49,329 nt of DNA. Source: JANWLD01 sp036278875. Its GTDB lineage: Bacteria; Patescibacteriota; Saccharimonadia; Saccharimonadales; 2-12-FULL-41-12. Of the stretch, positions 16,513-24,670 are shown piece after piece (position 1 is the stretch's first letter; each line of letters begins with the position of its first letter). A model generated the notes under the pieces. It had not been told where the DNA came from. It searched no databases and was given only the letters and a program-made list of their open reading frames with translations. Both the position numbers and the translations under genes were made by a program. Where the stretch lies: positions 1 to 49,329 of the forward strand of contig DASUKF010000004.1 of NCBI GenBank assembly GCA_036278875.1. Reading direction: 5' to 3'.

Positions 16513-16950
16513 CTAGTTTCTTTCTATAGCCCGTCGTTCTTCGGTTTCGTCCGGACGGTTGAAATCATCTTCCAGCCGCCAGGTAGTGCCTTTCTCAGGA
16601 GTAGAAACCTCTACTATGTCGCAGTCGGTAATTCCGACCAGACGGTGCTTCTGGCCTATATCGGTCGAGTATCCCCGTCCCGGCTCCAGTTCGGTTTCCA
16701 CCATTCGGCCTTCATTGTTTTCCCATATTACTTTCGCCCGGCCTTTCATTAAAAACCAGCTTTCTTCTTTCTGGTCATGAATCTGCAGCGACATCCGTTT
16801 GCCGGCATCTATATGTTCGATTTTTCCCATGTAGGACCTGTCCGGAGGCACCCAGTGAAGTTCATAACCCCAGGGTTTTTCGATACGTTTTACATAAGAG
16901 TCCACTGAAAATCCAGACGGGTCGAATACGGGGGGTTGGCCTGAACTCAC
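16513..16950 (-). CDS. Cupin protein related to type II mannose-6-phosphate isomerase
   Basis: 145 aa, a single cupin barrel similar to the C-terminal domain of bifunctional mannose-1-P guanylyltransferase/mannose-6-P isomerase. Visible motifs: EKPWGYELHW, MSLQIHDQKEESWFLMKGRAKV (metal-ligand histidine and glutamates) and IGQKHRLVGI. It begins at a GTG overlapping the stop of the isomerase gene (GTGA). The pairing with a PGI/PMI enzyme suggests a role in interconverting or sensing mannose/fructose phosphates, which is inference. Confidence 0.82.
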   Translation of the reverse strand: MSSGQPPVFDPSGFSVDSYVKRIEKPWGYELHWVPPDRSYMGKIEHIDAGKRMSLQIHDQKEESWFLMKGRAKVIWENNEGRMVETELEPGRGYSTDIGQKHRLVGITDCDIVEVSTPEKGTTWRLEDDFNRPDETEERRAIERN

Positions 16951-17975
16951 TGCAGCTCCTTTTTGAATTTTTCAACAAGTTCCACCGGTGTCGGGTTAAG
17001 GCCGTTCAGCAAGGCCGTATATATGGTGACGAAATCACCGAATGCGACCCCCCAGAGAATCTGCTCCAGAACATCCGTGCCCTGCAATTGCACCACGTGC
17101 GCCGCCGGACGCTTACCGCTGAGCATCCTGTCGCTGACTTCAAACCTTTTCTGCGTACGCGGATAGTCGAGATTGCTCCGCAAATCAACCACCTTGTACG
17201 GCTTGTCAATCGGGTGGCTGGACCAGCCTATGAACTCATTGTGGTTAAATTCCGGATAAGTTCCCTGCCAGGCCACGTTCTTGGCATTCTCGTTGAAGCC
17301 TATCTTCCATTTGTAAGCCACCGGAGCAAAAAGGCTGCTGGCATATATGACGGGGCTGCTGCCGACCATCTCTTTTGCGAATTTCTTGGCAGGATTCTTT
17401 TCAGTCGGTACGTCGGCCTGCCAAGCTTTGAGAGCATCTTTTAAAAACTCGGCGGGTTTGTGCAGTTTTTCTCGGGCGCTCACGGTTATACCGGCTTCAT
17501 CCAATATGGTAGCTACGGCTACCAGGTTGTACAAAACGGCATAACGGGGCTGCTGGGCTTTGGGTAATATGGCCAGCGGACACCCATGCTCGTTAGCCAT
17601 ATCAGCCAGCTTACCGCCGCCGGCTATGACTGCGATGCGGCAATTTTTCCTAAACGCCTCATTGAACACGCTCAAAGTTTCCTCGGTGTTTCCGGAATAA
17701 CTGGCCGTTATGACCAGCGTGTTCTCTCCCACGTAAGCGGGCAGAGTATAGTCGCGTACCACTTCAAACGGGACAGGTATTTCAAAACAGCTTCCGGCAA
17801 GCAAAGCCGCCAGAGCCGAGCCTCCCATACCCGCATAGATTATGTTTTCGATATTGCCCGGTTTGACCTGCGGCGTTATTTCAAAAACATGTTCCAGCTG
17901 TTCGTACTGTTTCCCCGCTATACCCAGTGCGTCCTGCGCGTCGCGTGAATGTATCATCTTCAAATCATCAAGCAT
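16947..17975 (-). CDS. Bifunctional phosphoglucose/phosphomannose isomerase family protein
   Basis: Two SIS domains. The sugar-phosphate loops are YAGMGGSALAALLAG near residue 42 and ITASYSGNTEETLSVF near residue 85; the C-terminal part has the family segment NHNEFIGW with the catalytic His/Glu region. Predicted to isomerise glucose-6-P and mannose-6-P with fructose-6-P. The ATG at 17975 (342 aa) has GGGAG upstream; the frame stays open to 18128 but that portion is low-complexity intergenic DNA. Translationally coupled to the cupin gene. Confidence 0.9.
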   Translation of the reverse strand: MLDDLKMIHSRDAQDALGIAGKQYEQLEHVFEITPQVKPGNIENIIYAGMGGSALAALLAGSCFEIPVPFEVVRDYTLPAYVGENTLVITASYSGNTEETLSVFNEAFRKNCRIAVIAGGGKLADMANEHGCPLAILPKAQQPRYAVLYNLVAVATILDEAGITVSAREKLHKPAEFLKDALKAWQADVPTEKNPAKKFAKEMVGSSPVIYASSLFAPVAYKWKIGFNENAKNVAWQGTYPEFNHNEFIGWSSHPIDKPYKVVDLRSNLDYPRTQKRFEVSDRMLSGKRPAAHVVQLQGTDVLEQILWGVAFGDFVTIYTALLNGLNPTPVELVEKFKKELQ

Positions 17976-18087
17976 AATTCTCCCAACATCAAACTGCTTT
18001 TGTTTATAGATAGGCTTTGTTAATATTATTATTGTAAATTGAATAATAGCAATTGAAAACCGTCCGCAGAGGCGGAAAGAGGGTGGG

Positions 18088-18579
18088 ATGCAAGACGACA
18101 CAGACCAAACAGCAAACACTACCGACACCGGCCAGGCCGCGGCCGATACAGCCGTGCCCGATCTTAACCTGGGGACAAATCCTTCGGCTCAGACGGATAC
18201 AGGACAAACGACAGCTGATATTCCAGCCGCTCCGGTTGAAACGCCTGCCGAAGATACGGACGCGCAGACGAACGACAGTACAGCTCCCGGAGCTGACGTT
18301 AATATAGTTCCCCCCGCCACTTCCGATGACCTGGAATCAATCAAGTCTTCCGCCCTGCAGGAACTAGCACCCATAGTGAATGAACTGGAGCAGGAGCCTG
18401 AAGAGAAATACCGTACGCTGATGATGCTTATCCAGTCCTCGGACGACCAGAAACTCATCAAGGACGCCTTCGAAGCCGCGCATAACATAGAAGACAGCAA
18501 GGCAAAGGCCGACGCCCTTTTAACGATAATCAACGAGATAAACTACTTCACCGGAAAAGGCGAAAAAACCGAAGCATAA
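18088..18579 (+). CDS. Acidic protein of unknown function
   Basis: 163 aa. The first 85 residues are low-complexity, rich in Thr, Asp, Ala and Pro, and look disordered. The C-terminal 75 residues form a predicted helical, strongly charged domain (LQELAPIVNELEQEPEEKYR, AFEAAHNIEDSKAKADALL). I associate this C-terminal domain with a short conserved Saccharibacteria protein but cannot name a function. The ATG at 18088 is preceded by a purine-rich GAGGGTGGG. Its 3' end is 2 nt from a 31-bp direct repeat. Confidence 0.75.
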   Translation: MQDDTDQTANTTDTGQAAADTAVPDLNLGTNPSAQTDTGQTTADIPAAPVETPAEDTDAQTNDSTAPGADVNIVPPATSDDLESIKSSALQELAPIVNELEQEPEEKYRTLMMLIQSSDDQKLIKDAFEAAHNIEDSKAKADALLTIINEINYFTGKGEKTEA

Positions 18580-18581
18580 TC

Positions 18582-18612
18582 TACATTCCCGGGTCGCCGG
18601 TCTTCGACAAGG
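18582..18612. repeat. 31-bp direct repeat, copy A
   Basis: Identical to 19546-19576 at 30 of 31 positions (mismatch at 18607). On the minus strand it reads as the last codons of an LPKTG-type protein, ending KTGDPGM and a stop, but no upstream reading frame is attached. The two copies bracket a 933-bp segment holding one gene. Confidence 0.85.
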
Positions 18613-18624
18613 TCAATAAATAAC

Positions 18625-19467
18625 CTACGCGCTGTCTGTTGGATAAATCCTATCCAGAGCCCATTCCATGCAAGCTAAAGCCGATGCGAACTGCATCGAA
18701 TCTTCGCCCTTGCTTCCTCTTTGTTTTATATATTCTATGGCAACCGCTTCAAGCTCTTCCCTATCAACTCCCAGAGCGGCTCCTGCAGCTACCAGATTTT
18801 CGATCTTATATATAGGGTCCTTCTTAGCAAATCGCGCTTCATCATTCACTAAACCCTCCAGGGCAAGCCGGGAAACTTGAAGCCCTACTGAGTTAAGATT
18901 AAATCTTCTTGCATTCGTATCAGGCTCAAAATCATGGTCTATTCCAGCTGCTTTCAATACTATCAGTGATCTGAGCTGTCCGGCTTGTGGCTGTTTGCCG
19001 ACTCTGGCGACAATACCATCTATGCCTGCTACGACTGCTTTTGCCTCTCTTCTTAATGATGTCATGGGGTCTACAGGGGCCTTGTAATCATGGAATATTC
19101 TAAAGTCTACATGGCCTTCGCCTCCAAAAAAGCGAGGTATGGAAAGTCTGCTGTCATCTGTTTCATAAAGACCTGGGGTAGCCGCTACGGGAGCGTCTTC
19201 TAAATGAAGGTCTACTTGATATCTGCTTTTATAACCCCGGATTTTTCTTGGCCTTAAAGCGTCTTCTCCCGCTGTTCCGGCAAAGGTTTCATCCCCAGGC
19301 TCGGATCCCCCTATATATAGGACCGGTTCACCGGGCGTTAATTTCTCCTCGAGTCCGCTCAGAATTTTTGTAGCTTCTCTCTCGGCGGCGGTATCAAGCC
19401 CGCCCTGCTCCACCATACCCGGCATTACTTCCTGCCAGCTTAGATTCGGATTTGTAGGTTTAGCCAT
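18625..19467 (-). CDS. Protein of unknown function, bracketed by direct repeats
   Basis: 280 aa, not recognised. It is soluble, without signal peptide or membrane segment. The N-terminal half is rich in Gly, Glu and Asp with a YIGGSEPGDE loop; the C-terminal half (from residue about 150) looks helical and ends with a repeated-helix pattern (LVAAGAALGVDREELEAVA). No catalytic motif is evident. The gene occupies almost all of the 933-bp segment between the 31-bp repeats and no Shine-Dalgarno is clear. It may be a mobile cargo gene or the survivor of a local duplication. Confidence 0.72.
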   Translation of the reverse strand: MAKPTNPNLSWQEVMPGMVEQGGLDTAAEREATKILSGLEEKLTPGEPVLYIGGSEPGDETFAGTAGEDALRPRKIRGYKSRYQVDLHLEDAPVAATPGLYETDDSRLSIPRFFGGEGHVDFRIFHDYKAPVDPMTSLRREAKAVVAGIDGIVARVGKQPQAGQLRSLIVLKAAGIDHDFEPDTNARRFNLNSVGLQVSRLALEGLVNDEARFAKKDPIYKIENLVAAGAALGVDREELEAVAIEYIKQRGSKGEDSMQFASALACMEWALDRIYPTDSA

Positions 19468-19544
19468 TGTGTTCTTTATCCCTGAATAATTTATCGTGGG
19501 TCTAATCTATATCAAATGCAGTATAGACACAAGCACTAGGGTTT

Positions 19545-19925
19545 TTACATTCCCGGGTCGCCGGTCTTCGGCAAGGGAACGTTGTCGCCGGTTGACGGCG
19601 TAGAGGACGGATTGTTTCCGGAGGAATTTCGAGCCTGGCTTGTAGCCGAAGACTTGCCAGGCTGCTTATTGGTGGAGCTGCCGGCACCATTCTTGCCATT
19701 CGAGCCGGTTACAGATGTATTGGATGAATCATTGCCATGTACGGCGCGGTAGATAGCCCGTACGCCGAATACTACGGCCGTGGCTATCAGAATTGTTATA
19801 ACCAGTGCGGCTATTCCAAAAATAAAGGATGTAAACCTGCCGCGGGTATCTTCTTTATCGTCGATATAATACGACTCGTCTTCGTTGTCAGCATCTTCCG
19901 TGCTTCTGCGGTTCCAAAAAGCCAT
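19545..19925 (-). CDS. Single-pass membrane protein ending in LPKTGDPGM
   Basis: 126 aa. An acidic cytosolic N-terminus of about 30 residues is followed by one membrane segment (IFGIAALVITILIATAVVFGV) and a 75-residue Ser/Asn/Gly/Thr-rich external tail. The last residues are LPKTGDPGM, a sortase-like LPxTG box, but with no following hydrophobic segment or basic tail, so it is not a normal sortase substrate. GGGAGG lies 6 nt before the ATG at 19925. The C-terminal codons form copy B of the 31-bp repeat. Confidence 0.75.
   Translation of the reverse strand: MAFWNRRSTEDADNEDESYYIDDKEDTRGRFTSFIFGIAALVITILIATAVVFGVRAIYRAVHGNDSSNTSVTGSNGKNGAGSSTNKQPGKSSATSQARNSSGNNPSSTPSTGDNVPLPKTGDPGM
19546..19576. 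repeat. 31-bp direct repeat, copy B
   Basis: Encodes the PKTGDPGM end and stop codon of the gene at 19545-19925 and matches 18582-18612 at 30 of 31 positions. Being a functional gene end, it is the likely ancestral copy and could be an insertion target site. Confidence 0.85.
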
Positions 19926-20047
19926 GTCAAGCCTCCCTTGAAAGTATGTTTATAGTACCCTTTAATGGATTTTTTTGCAATCTTTTGTTAAATGATGATT
20001 GTCCGCAGCTTCCGGTCCGGGCATAATAGATATGAAAGGGATTATTT

Positions 20048-20536
20048 TTGGCTGAAATTTATCTAAGTCTCGGTTCCAACATTGGCGACAGGCGGAAATA
20101 TCTGATGCAGGCCGTCGGAAAATTAAAGACGCGCCTTGATGACAGCCGCGTTTCTTACATATATGCTACAAAGCCATGGGGCAATCAGGATCAGCCCGAA
20201 TTTTTGAACCTGTGTATGTCAGGCAAAACATCTTTAACCGCTATGGAACTGTTCAAATTTACCAGCTCTATAGAAAAGCAGCTGGGACGGACAAAAAAAG
20301 AAAAATGGGGCCCGCGCGAAATAGATATAGATATCCTTTTCTATGGCGATGAAGTTATAAAGACTCAAAATCTCAAAATACCACACCCGTTTATTGCGGA
20401 ACGCGCCTTCGTACTGGTGCCGTTAGCCGAAATAGCTCCGGATTTTGTCCACCCTGTTTTAAGGCTGACTGCAAGCAAGCTTGCTTCTGCCATAGATACG
20501 TCCGGAGTCAGGATATTTTCCGATGAAAAAATTTAA
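20048..20536 (+). CDS. folK: 2-amino-4-hydroxy-6-hydroxymethyldihydropteridine pyrophosphokinase
   Basis: Transfers pyrophosphate from ATP to the pterin in folate synthesis. It opens with IYLSLGSNIGDR and has the pterin-binding YATKPWGNQDQPEFLNLC segment and the signature WGPREIDIDILFYG that carries the two metal-binding Asp. It starts at a TTG at 20048 with AAAGGGA upstream; no ATG is available in a suitable place. 162 aa is normal. It overlaps folP by 14 nt. Confidence 0.94.
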   Translation: MAEIYLSLGSNIGDRRKYLMQAVGKLKTRLDDSRVSYIYATKPWGNQDQPEFLNLCMSGKTSLTAMELFKFTSSIEKQLGRTKKEKWGPREIDIDILFYGDEVIKTQNLKIPHPFIAERAFVLVPLAEIAPDFVHPVLRLTASKLASAIDTSGVRIFSDEKI

Positions 20537-21362
20537 AATCTATCTCGCGGGCGGCAGCGTATTGCAGGCGGATAAGACGCTCATAATGGGCATATTGAAC
20601 GCCACGCCGGATTCTTTCAGCGACGGCGGCGACCTTGATAACCCGAAACAGCTTAAAGAACGCATCAGACAGATGCTAGCCGAAGGCGCGGATATCCTGG
20701 ACGTAGGCGGCGAGTCCACCCGCCCCGGCCATGGCAAGGTGGAAGCGGATGAAGAATTAGCCAGGATAATACCTGTAATCAAGACGATACGGGGCATTAC
20801 AAAAGATATACCTATAAGCGTGGATACGCAGAAAGCCGCGGTAGCGGCAGGCGCACTGGAAGCAGGCGCGGATATTATCAATGACATCAGCGCCCTGTCG
20901 GATAAAAAAATGGCCGGTATCGTCAAGCAACATAACTGCTCGATAATTTTAATGCGCAACGAACCGACCGGTATGGATACGGTTGCCGGGTGCCGCGAAC
21001 AATTCAAGAAAATACTTAAAAAGGCGGAAAATCAGGGCTTGGATAAAAAGTATCTGCTGCTGGACGCCGGACTGGGCTTCGGCGATCTTAAAACCGGCAA
21101 TTATAAAGTCTCGCCCGGTTCGGACCCGCACGCCAATGTGCTTCTGATAATAAATATCGATAAATATTCTCTAGGCATGCCGGTGGTCATCGGCGCCAGC
21201 AGAAAGCGCTTTATCGGCGATATGACCGGAGTGGAGAACGCCAAGGACAGGCTTGCCGGCTCCCTCGCCGCCGCCGTTATGGCGGAACAGGCCGGGGCGG
21301 CAATAATCCGCGTCCATGATGTCGCCGAAACCGTTTCGGCCTTCCGTAATATTCATTATTAA
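20523..21362 (+). CDS. folP: Dihydropteroate synthase
   Basis: Condenses the pterin pyrophosphate with para-aminobenzoate. TIM-barrel signatures: MGILNATPDSFSDGG (pyrophosphate loop), ADILDVGGESTRPG, INDISAL, LLLDAGLGFG and the final RVHDVAE. 279 aa. Only folK and folP are in this two-gene unit; folE, folB and folC are not seen in the window, so the completeness of folate synthesis cannot be judged here. It converges on trpA with a 25-nt gap. Confidence 0.95.
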   Translation: MKKFKIYLAGGSVLQADKTLIMGILNATPDSFSDGGDLDNPKQLKERIRQMLAEGADILDVGGESTRPGHGKVEADEELARIIPVIKTIRGITKDIPISVDTQKAAVAAGALEAGADIINDISALSDKKMAGIVKQHNCSIILMRNEPTGMDTVAGCREQFKKILKKAENQGLDKKYLLLDAGLGFGDLKTGNYKVSPGSDPHANVLLIINIDKYSLGMPVVIGASRKRFIGDMTGVENAKDRLAGSLAAAVMAEQAGAAIIRVHDVAETVSAFRNIHY

Positions 21363-21387
21363 CTCTTTATAACCCTGCCGTAATGTC

Positions 21388-22143
21388 TTACAAACCGGTT
21401 GGGGCACTATTTAAAACTTTTATTAAGTTCAGCGCGCCCTTTATACCGGATTCCTCAACCTCGCGTATGACCGTGCTTCCTACCACTGCTATATCGGCCA
21501 TTTTCAAAATCTCTGTTACGTCCTTCCGGCTCTGCACCCCGAAACCGATAGCCAGTTTTGAACCGGGTGATATTTCGCGGGCCGCCTGGCACAATTTATC
21601 CAGGCCTTCGGATACATTCAATCTGTTACCGGTAATTCCTTTGGTGCTGGTCAGATAAACCAGCGCGTTTCCGTCCTTCAAATATTCTTTCAACCGTTCG
21701 GTGCTCATACCGGGTGAAATTACAGGGACTATATGGAGCGAATTGTCTTTTGCGGCATCGGTAAGCAATCCGTATTCCGGGCTGTCATAGGGTAAATCCG
21801 GGATTATTAGTCCTTTTACGCCTACACCTCTGGCGCGGCGGCAAAAATCAGCGATTCCATAATGGAGTAGTTTCTGTACGTAGCTCATGATGTATATTTC
21901 CGCGGTCAAACCTTTTTTTCGGGCGGCGCTTATCAGCTTGAAGCTTTTTTCAATGTTCATGCCATTATCAAGCGCTCTGTCGTTGGCGCGCATTATCGTT
22001 TCGCCGTCGGCTATCGGGTCGGAAAAAGGTATCTGCACCTCTATTATTCCAATGCCCGCTTTTTGCATGCCAAGCAGCAGGGCTATACATTCTCTTTCCG
22101 ACGGATAACCCGCCACGACATGGCACATAAGCTTATTCGCCAT
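21388..22143 (-). CDS. trpA: Tryptophan synthase alpha chain
   Basis: Cleaves indole-3-glycerol phosphate to indole and glyceraldehyde-3-P; partner of TrpB. The catalytic Glu and Asp lie in IIEVQIPFSDPIADG, with LIIPDLPYDSPE and the phosphate loop GITGNRLNVSEG. The ATG at 22143 (251 aa) overlaps the trpB end by 11 nt and has AGGAG upstream; a TTG at 22152 is a weaker alternative. It is transcribed with trpB from the repressor-controlled promoter. Confidence 0.95.
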   Translation of the reverse strand: MANKLMCHVVAGYPSERECIALLLGMQKAGIGIIEVQIPFSDPIADGETIMRANDRALDNGMNIEKSFKLISAARKKGLTAEIYIMSYVQKLLHYGIADFCRRARGVGVKGLIIPDLPYDSPEYGLLTDAAKDNSLHIVPVISPGMSTERLKEYLKDGNALVYLTSTKGITGNRLNVSEGLDKLCQAAREISPGSKLAIGFGVQSRKDVTEILKMADIAVVGSTVIREVEESGIKGALNLIKVLNSAPTGL

Positions 22144-23623
22144 AGCTTGCAAGCTCCTGTTTTAGAAATGTCTTGAACTCATCGCCGGCAAAATGCCTGG
22201 CCAGCGTGAACAGGTCTTTGTCCCCCCTGCCGGAAATATTCACAACTATCCTGTCGGTCGGCTTTAGTTTTTTGGCCAGTTTCACCGCTTCGCTCACCGC
22301 ATGAGCCGATTCCAGCGCCGGTATTATACCTTCGCTTTTTGCCAAAGTTCTTACCGCCTCCAGGGTCTCCTTGTCGCTGGCCCTGACGAATTCAACCCGT
22401 TTAGCGTCGGCCAGCGCAGCCAGCTCCGGGCCTATGCCGATATAATCCAGTCCTGCCGCTACGCTATGGGTTGGCGCGCTGTTGCCATCATTATCCTGCA
22501 GGAAGTATGATTTATAGCCTTCCATGATTCCGGTCTTGGCATCCGGGAAGCGAGCGGCATTGTCCCCGAATTTGTCCGATTTGCCGCCGGCTTCCACCCC
22601 TACCAGGCGAACATCTTTTTCACCCAGGAATTCATAGAATGCACCGAGGGCGTTACTGCCCCCGCCGACGCAGGCTATGATAGCCTTTGGATTTTCCCCG
22701 AGCTGTTTCCTTATCTCACGCCCGATTACGGATTGAAAATCACGGTTCATCCGCGGATAAGGGTCCGGCCCCAGGCATGAGCCTATTACGTAGTGCGTAT
22801 CATCGCTGTTCTGCAGCCAGTCGCGTATAGCGCCGCTAACTGCGTCTTTAAGTGTTCTGGCGCCGTAGGTTATGGGTACTACTTTCGCGCCGAGCAGTTC
22901 CATAAGTATTACGTTCGGCCTCTGGCGGTCGATATCTATCTCGCCCATATATACCGTGCATTCAAAGCCGAGCCTTGCGGCCACCGTTGCCGTTGCCAGG
23001 CCGTGCTGTCCGGCGCCTGTTTCGGCTATTAGACGTTTCTTGCCCATTTTCTTAGCCACCAGCGCCTGGCCCAGACAATGGTTTATCTTGTGTGCTCCGG
23101 TATGGTTAAGTCCCTCGTTCTTCAGGTATATCTGGGCCCCGCCGACAGCCCTGGTCAGGTTTCCGGCCAAGACCAGCGGTGTAGGCCGGTTATTGTATTT
23201 TGTCTGCAGCTCTTCCAGTTCGCTCAGAAATTTCTTATCATTCTTCAGCGAATCATAAGTATCAGCCAGCCTGTCCAGCTCGCCCTGGAGCATTTCCGGC
23301 ACGTAGCGTCCGCCGTAACCGCTAAAATATCCGGCTCTTGAGCTCTCCGTAACATTATTCAGAGGACTGTTTTTCAATACTTTAAAATAGTCCTGCGCCA
23401 CCAGCTTGGAACCTTTTGTGACGGTAGCAACACCCACTCCAAGCTCTTCCGCTATTTGGTGCTGGTTTTCGCCCTCCAGAAGTTTCTTAACTATTTCTAC
23501 GCGTTTCGGCAGGTTTTCCTTGTCCTTATCGGAGGTGATTCCATACATAAAATCCAAAAAATCATCGTATCCGCGTATGGAATAGACGAAATCGACGAAT
23601 TTCTTGAAACTACTATTATTCAC
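22133..23623 (-). CDS. trpB: TrpR-TrpB fusion: Trp repressor domain joined to tryptophan synthase beta
   Basis: 496 aa, about 95 longer than ordinary TrpB. Residues 1-90 match the Trp repressor: FKKFVDFV, ITSDKDKE, RVEIVKKLLEGE and the helix-turn-helix HQIAEELGVGVATVTKGSK. Positions equal to E. coli TrpR Thr44, Arg54 and Gly85, which contact tryptophan, are T30, R41 and G71; Arg84 is Lys (K70) and Ser88 is Leu. From about residue 99 a complete TrpB follows (GYGGRYVPE, PLP Lys179 in NHTGAHKIN, CVGGGSNALG). The start is a GTG at 23623, one base pair step after the expected transcription start. A canonical trp operator overlaps its promoter, so the enzyme should repress its own synthesis when tryptophan is abundant. 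Confidence 0.93.
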   Translation of the reverse strand: MNNSSFKKFVDFVYSIRGYDDFLDFMYGITSDKDKENLPKRVEIVKKLLEGENQHQIAEELGVGVATVTKGSKLVAQDYFKVLKNSPLNNVTESSRAGYFSGYGGRYVPEMLQGELDRLADTYDSLKNDKKFLSELEELQTKYNNRPTPLVLAGNLTRAVGGAQIYLKNEGLNHTGAHKINHCLGQALVAKKMGKKRLIAETGAGQHGLATATVAARLGFECTVYMGEIDIDRQRPNVILMELLGAKVVPITYGARTLKDAVSGAIRDWLQNSDDTHYVIGSCLGPDPYPRMNRDFQSVIGREIRKQLGENPKAIIACVGGGSNALGAFYEFLGEKDVRLVGVEAGGKSDKFGDNAARFPDAKTGIMEGYKSYFLQDNDGNSAPTHSVAAGLDYIGIGPELAALADAKRVEFVRASDKETLEAVRTLAKSEGIIPALESAHAVSEAVKLAKKLKPTDRIVVNISGRGDKDLFTLARHFAGDEFKTFLKQELASYGE

Positions 23624-23629
23624 AATCTT

Positions 23630-23647
23630 ATACTAGCATACTAGTAT
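23630..23647. promoter_or_regulatory. trp operator (TrpR-binding palindrome)
   Basis: ATACTAGCATACTAGTAT is a perfect 7-bp inverted repeat around CATA. It reproduces the E. coli trp operator arrangement ACTAG-N4-CTAGT, with the same CTAG spacing, and covers the -10 box and part of the spacer of the trpBA promoter. Confidence 0.85.
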
Positions 23648-23658
23648 CCTGATGTAAA
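23630..23658 (-). promoter_or_regulatory. trpBA promoter, leaderless
   Basis: Minus-strand TTTACA (23658-23653), 17-nt spacer and TAGTAT (23635-23630), then 6 nt to the GTG start. The transcript is expected to begin at the GTG, which explains the absence of a Shine-Dalgarno. Confidence 0.75.
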
Positions 23659-23664
23659 GTGTAC

Positions 23665-24618
23665 TCACGCTGCCAAGACATGTTCATGCAAAAGATACGA
23701 CAACCCCTCCCTCATAACCGTTGCCGACGGGTACCTGTCCGCCGGATCGCGGGCAGTGGCTGTTTCGACCACGGCTATCAGACCGGCCGGGACGAGCCGT
23801 TCTTCAAGTACCGACATGTCTATTTCCTCGTCCACCCATTGCTGGCATACCTTAAAATCAGGCTTGGTGTCGGTCTGTATCTCTTCCTGCGCCGTTCTGA
23901 CATCATCTACCAGGCCGTCTTCTACTGCCAGCCTGTCCAGAATGTATTGCGGAGGCCTTCTGTCCGCCGCAAGCTTAGGCCTGATTGGCCTTTCGTGGGC
24001 GGTCTGCCCGGCGAGGAGTTCATACATACTTGCGCCGATACTGTAAATATCGCCTGTCACGCTTGGCAGCGCCCCGTTCAAATCCTCGGGTGAAAGATAC
24101 AACCGCGTTCCGGGTACGCTTTTTCTGTCGGAACTTCCGTCCGTAATTTCTTCGGCCATGCCGAAATCAATCCATTTGGTCATCGGAGCTTCCTCTGCAA
24201 CCAGGAAGTGGTCAGGTTTTATATCCCTGTTGGCAAGTCCCAGCTGATGCAGCCTGTCTATCGGGCCAAGAGCGGAATGTATTATCTGCGCCACAAAAAC
24301 CGGGTCGAGCGAATAAGGCCTGGCAAGCGGGTTATATCCGGGGTCGCGGCTCATTACGAAATACGGCCTGTCTTCAGTCGTATGGTCTTCTATAACCCGC
24401 GGCACTTGCGGAGGGCCTAGAGCTTCCAGTATCTTCGGTTCGCGTACGAAACGGTCCCTTATGGGGTCAGAAGTGTTATCGGCAAGTTCTTTGATGGCAA
24501 CAGGCTCGGGATTGCCCGCGGCGAAATATACCCGGGAAATATCTGAAAAATGCGGCGGAGCCACCATTTCACCATATGCTCCGGCTTCGTGGGCAGGAGT
24601 TCTGACAGTAACTGCCAT
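23665..24618 (-). CDS. Serine/threonine protein kinase-like protein
   Basis: 317 aa. Kinase landmarks in order: VAIKELAD (ATP-anchoring Lys), ANRDIKPDHFLV (catalytic loop, HRD changed to NRD, with Asp, Lys and the Asn position replaced by His), IDFGMAEE (DFG) and LYLSPEDLNG (APE-like). The replacement of the metal-binding Asn by His may reduce activity. No membrane segment or extracellular sensor is attached. The ATG at 24618 is 6 nt after TAAAAT. Substrate unknown; the neighbouring HTH regulator is a plausible but unproven partner. Confidence 0.82.
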   Translation of the reverse strand: MAVTVRTPAHEAGAYGEMVAPPHFSDISRVYFAAGNPEPVAIKELADNTSDPIRDRFVREPKILEALGPPQVPRVIEDHTTEDRPYFVMSRDPGYNPLARPYSLDPVFVAQIIHSALGPIDRLHQLGLANRDIKPDHFLVAEEAPMTKWIDFGMAEEITDGSSDRKSVPGTRLYLSPEDLNGALPSVTGDIYSIGASMYELLAGQTAHERPIRPKLAADRRPPQYILDRLAVEDGLVDDVRTAQEEIQTDTKPDFKVCQQWVDEEIDMSVLEERLVPAGLIAVVETATARDPADRYPSATVMREGLSYLLHEHVLAA

Positions 24619-24624
24619 GCCTTT

Positions 24625-24630
24625 ATTTTA
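24625..24630 (-). promoter_or_regulatory. -10 hexamer of a leaderless promoter (kinase)
   Basis: Minus-strand TAAAAT lies 6 nt before the ATG at 24618, so the mRNA should start at the start codon. No clear -35. Confidence 0.5.
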
Positions 24631-24670
24631 TACCTCGCTGGACAATATTTCACCCTACCAGCTCTTGACC

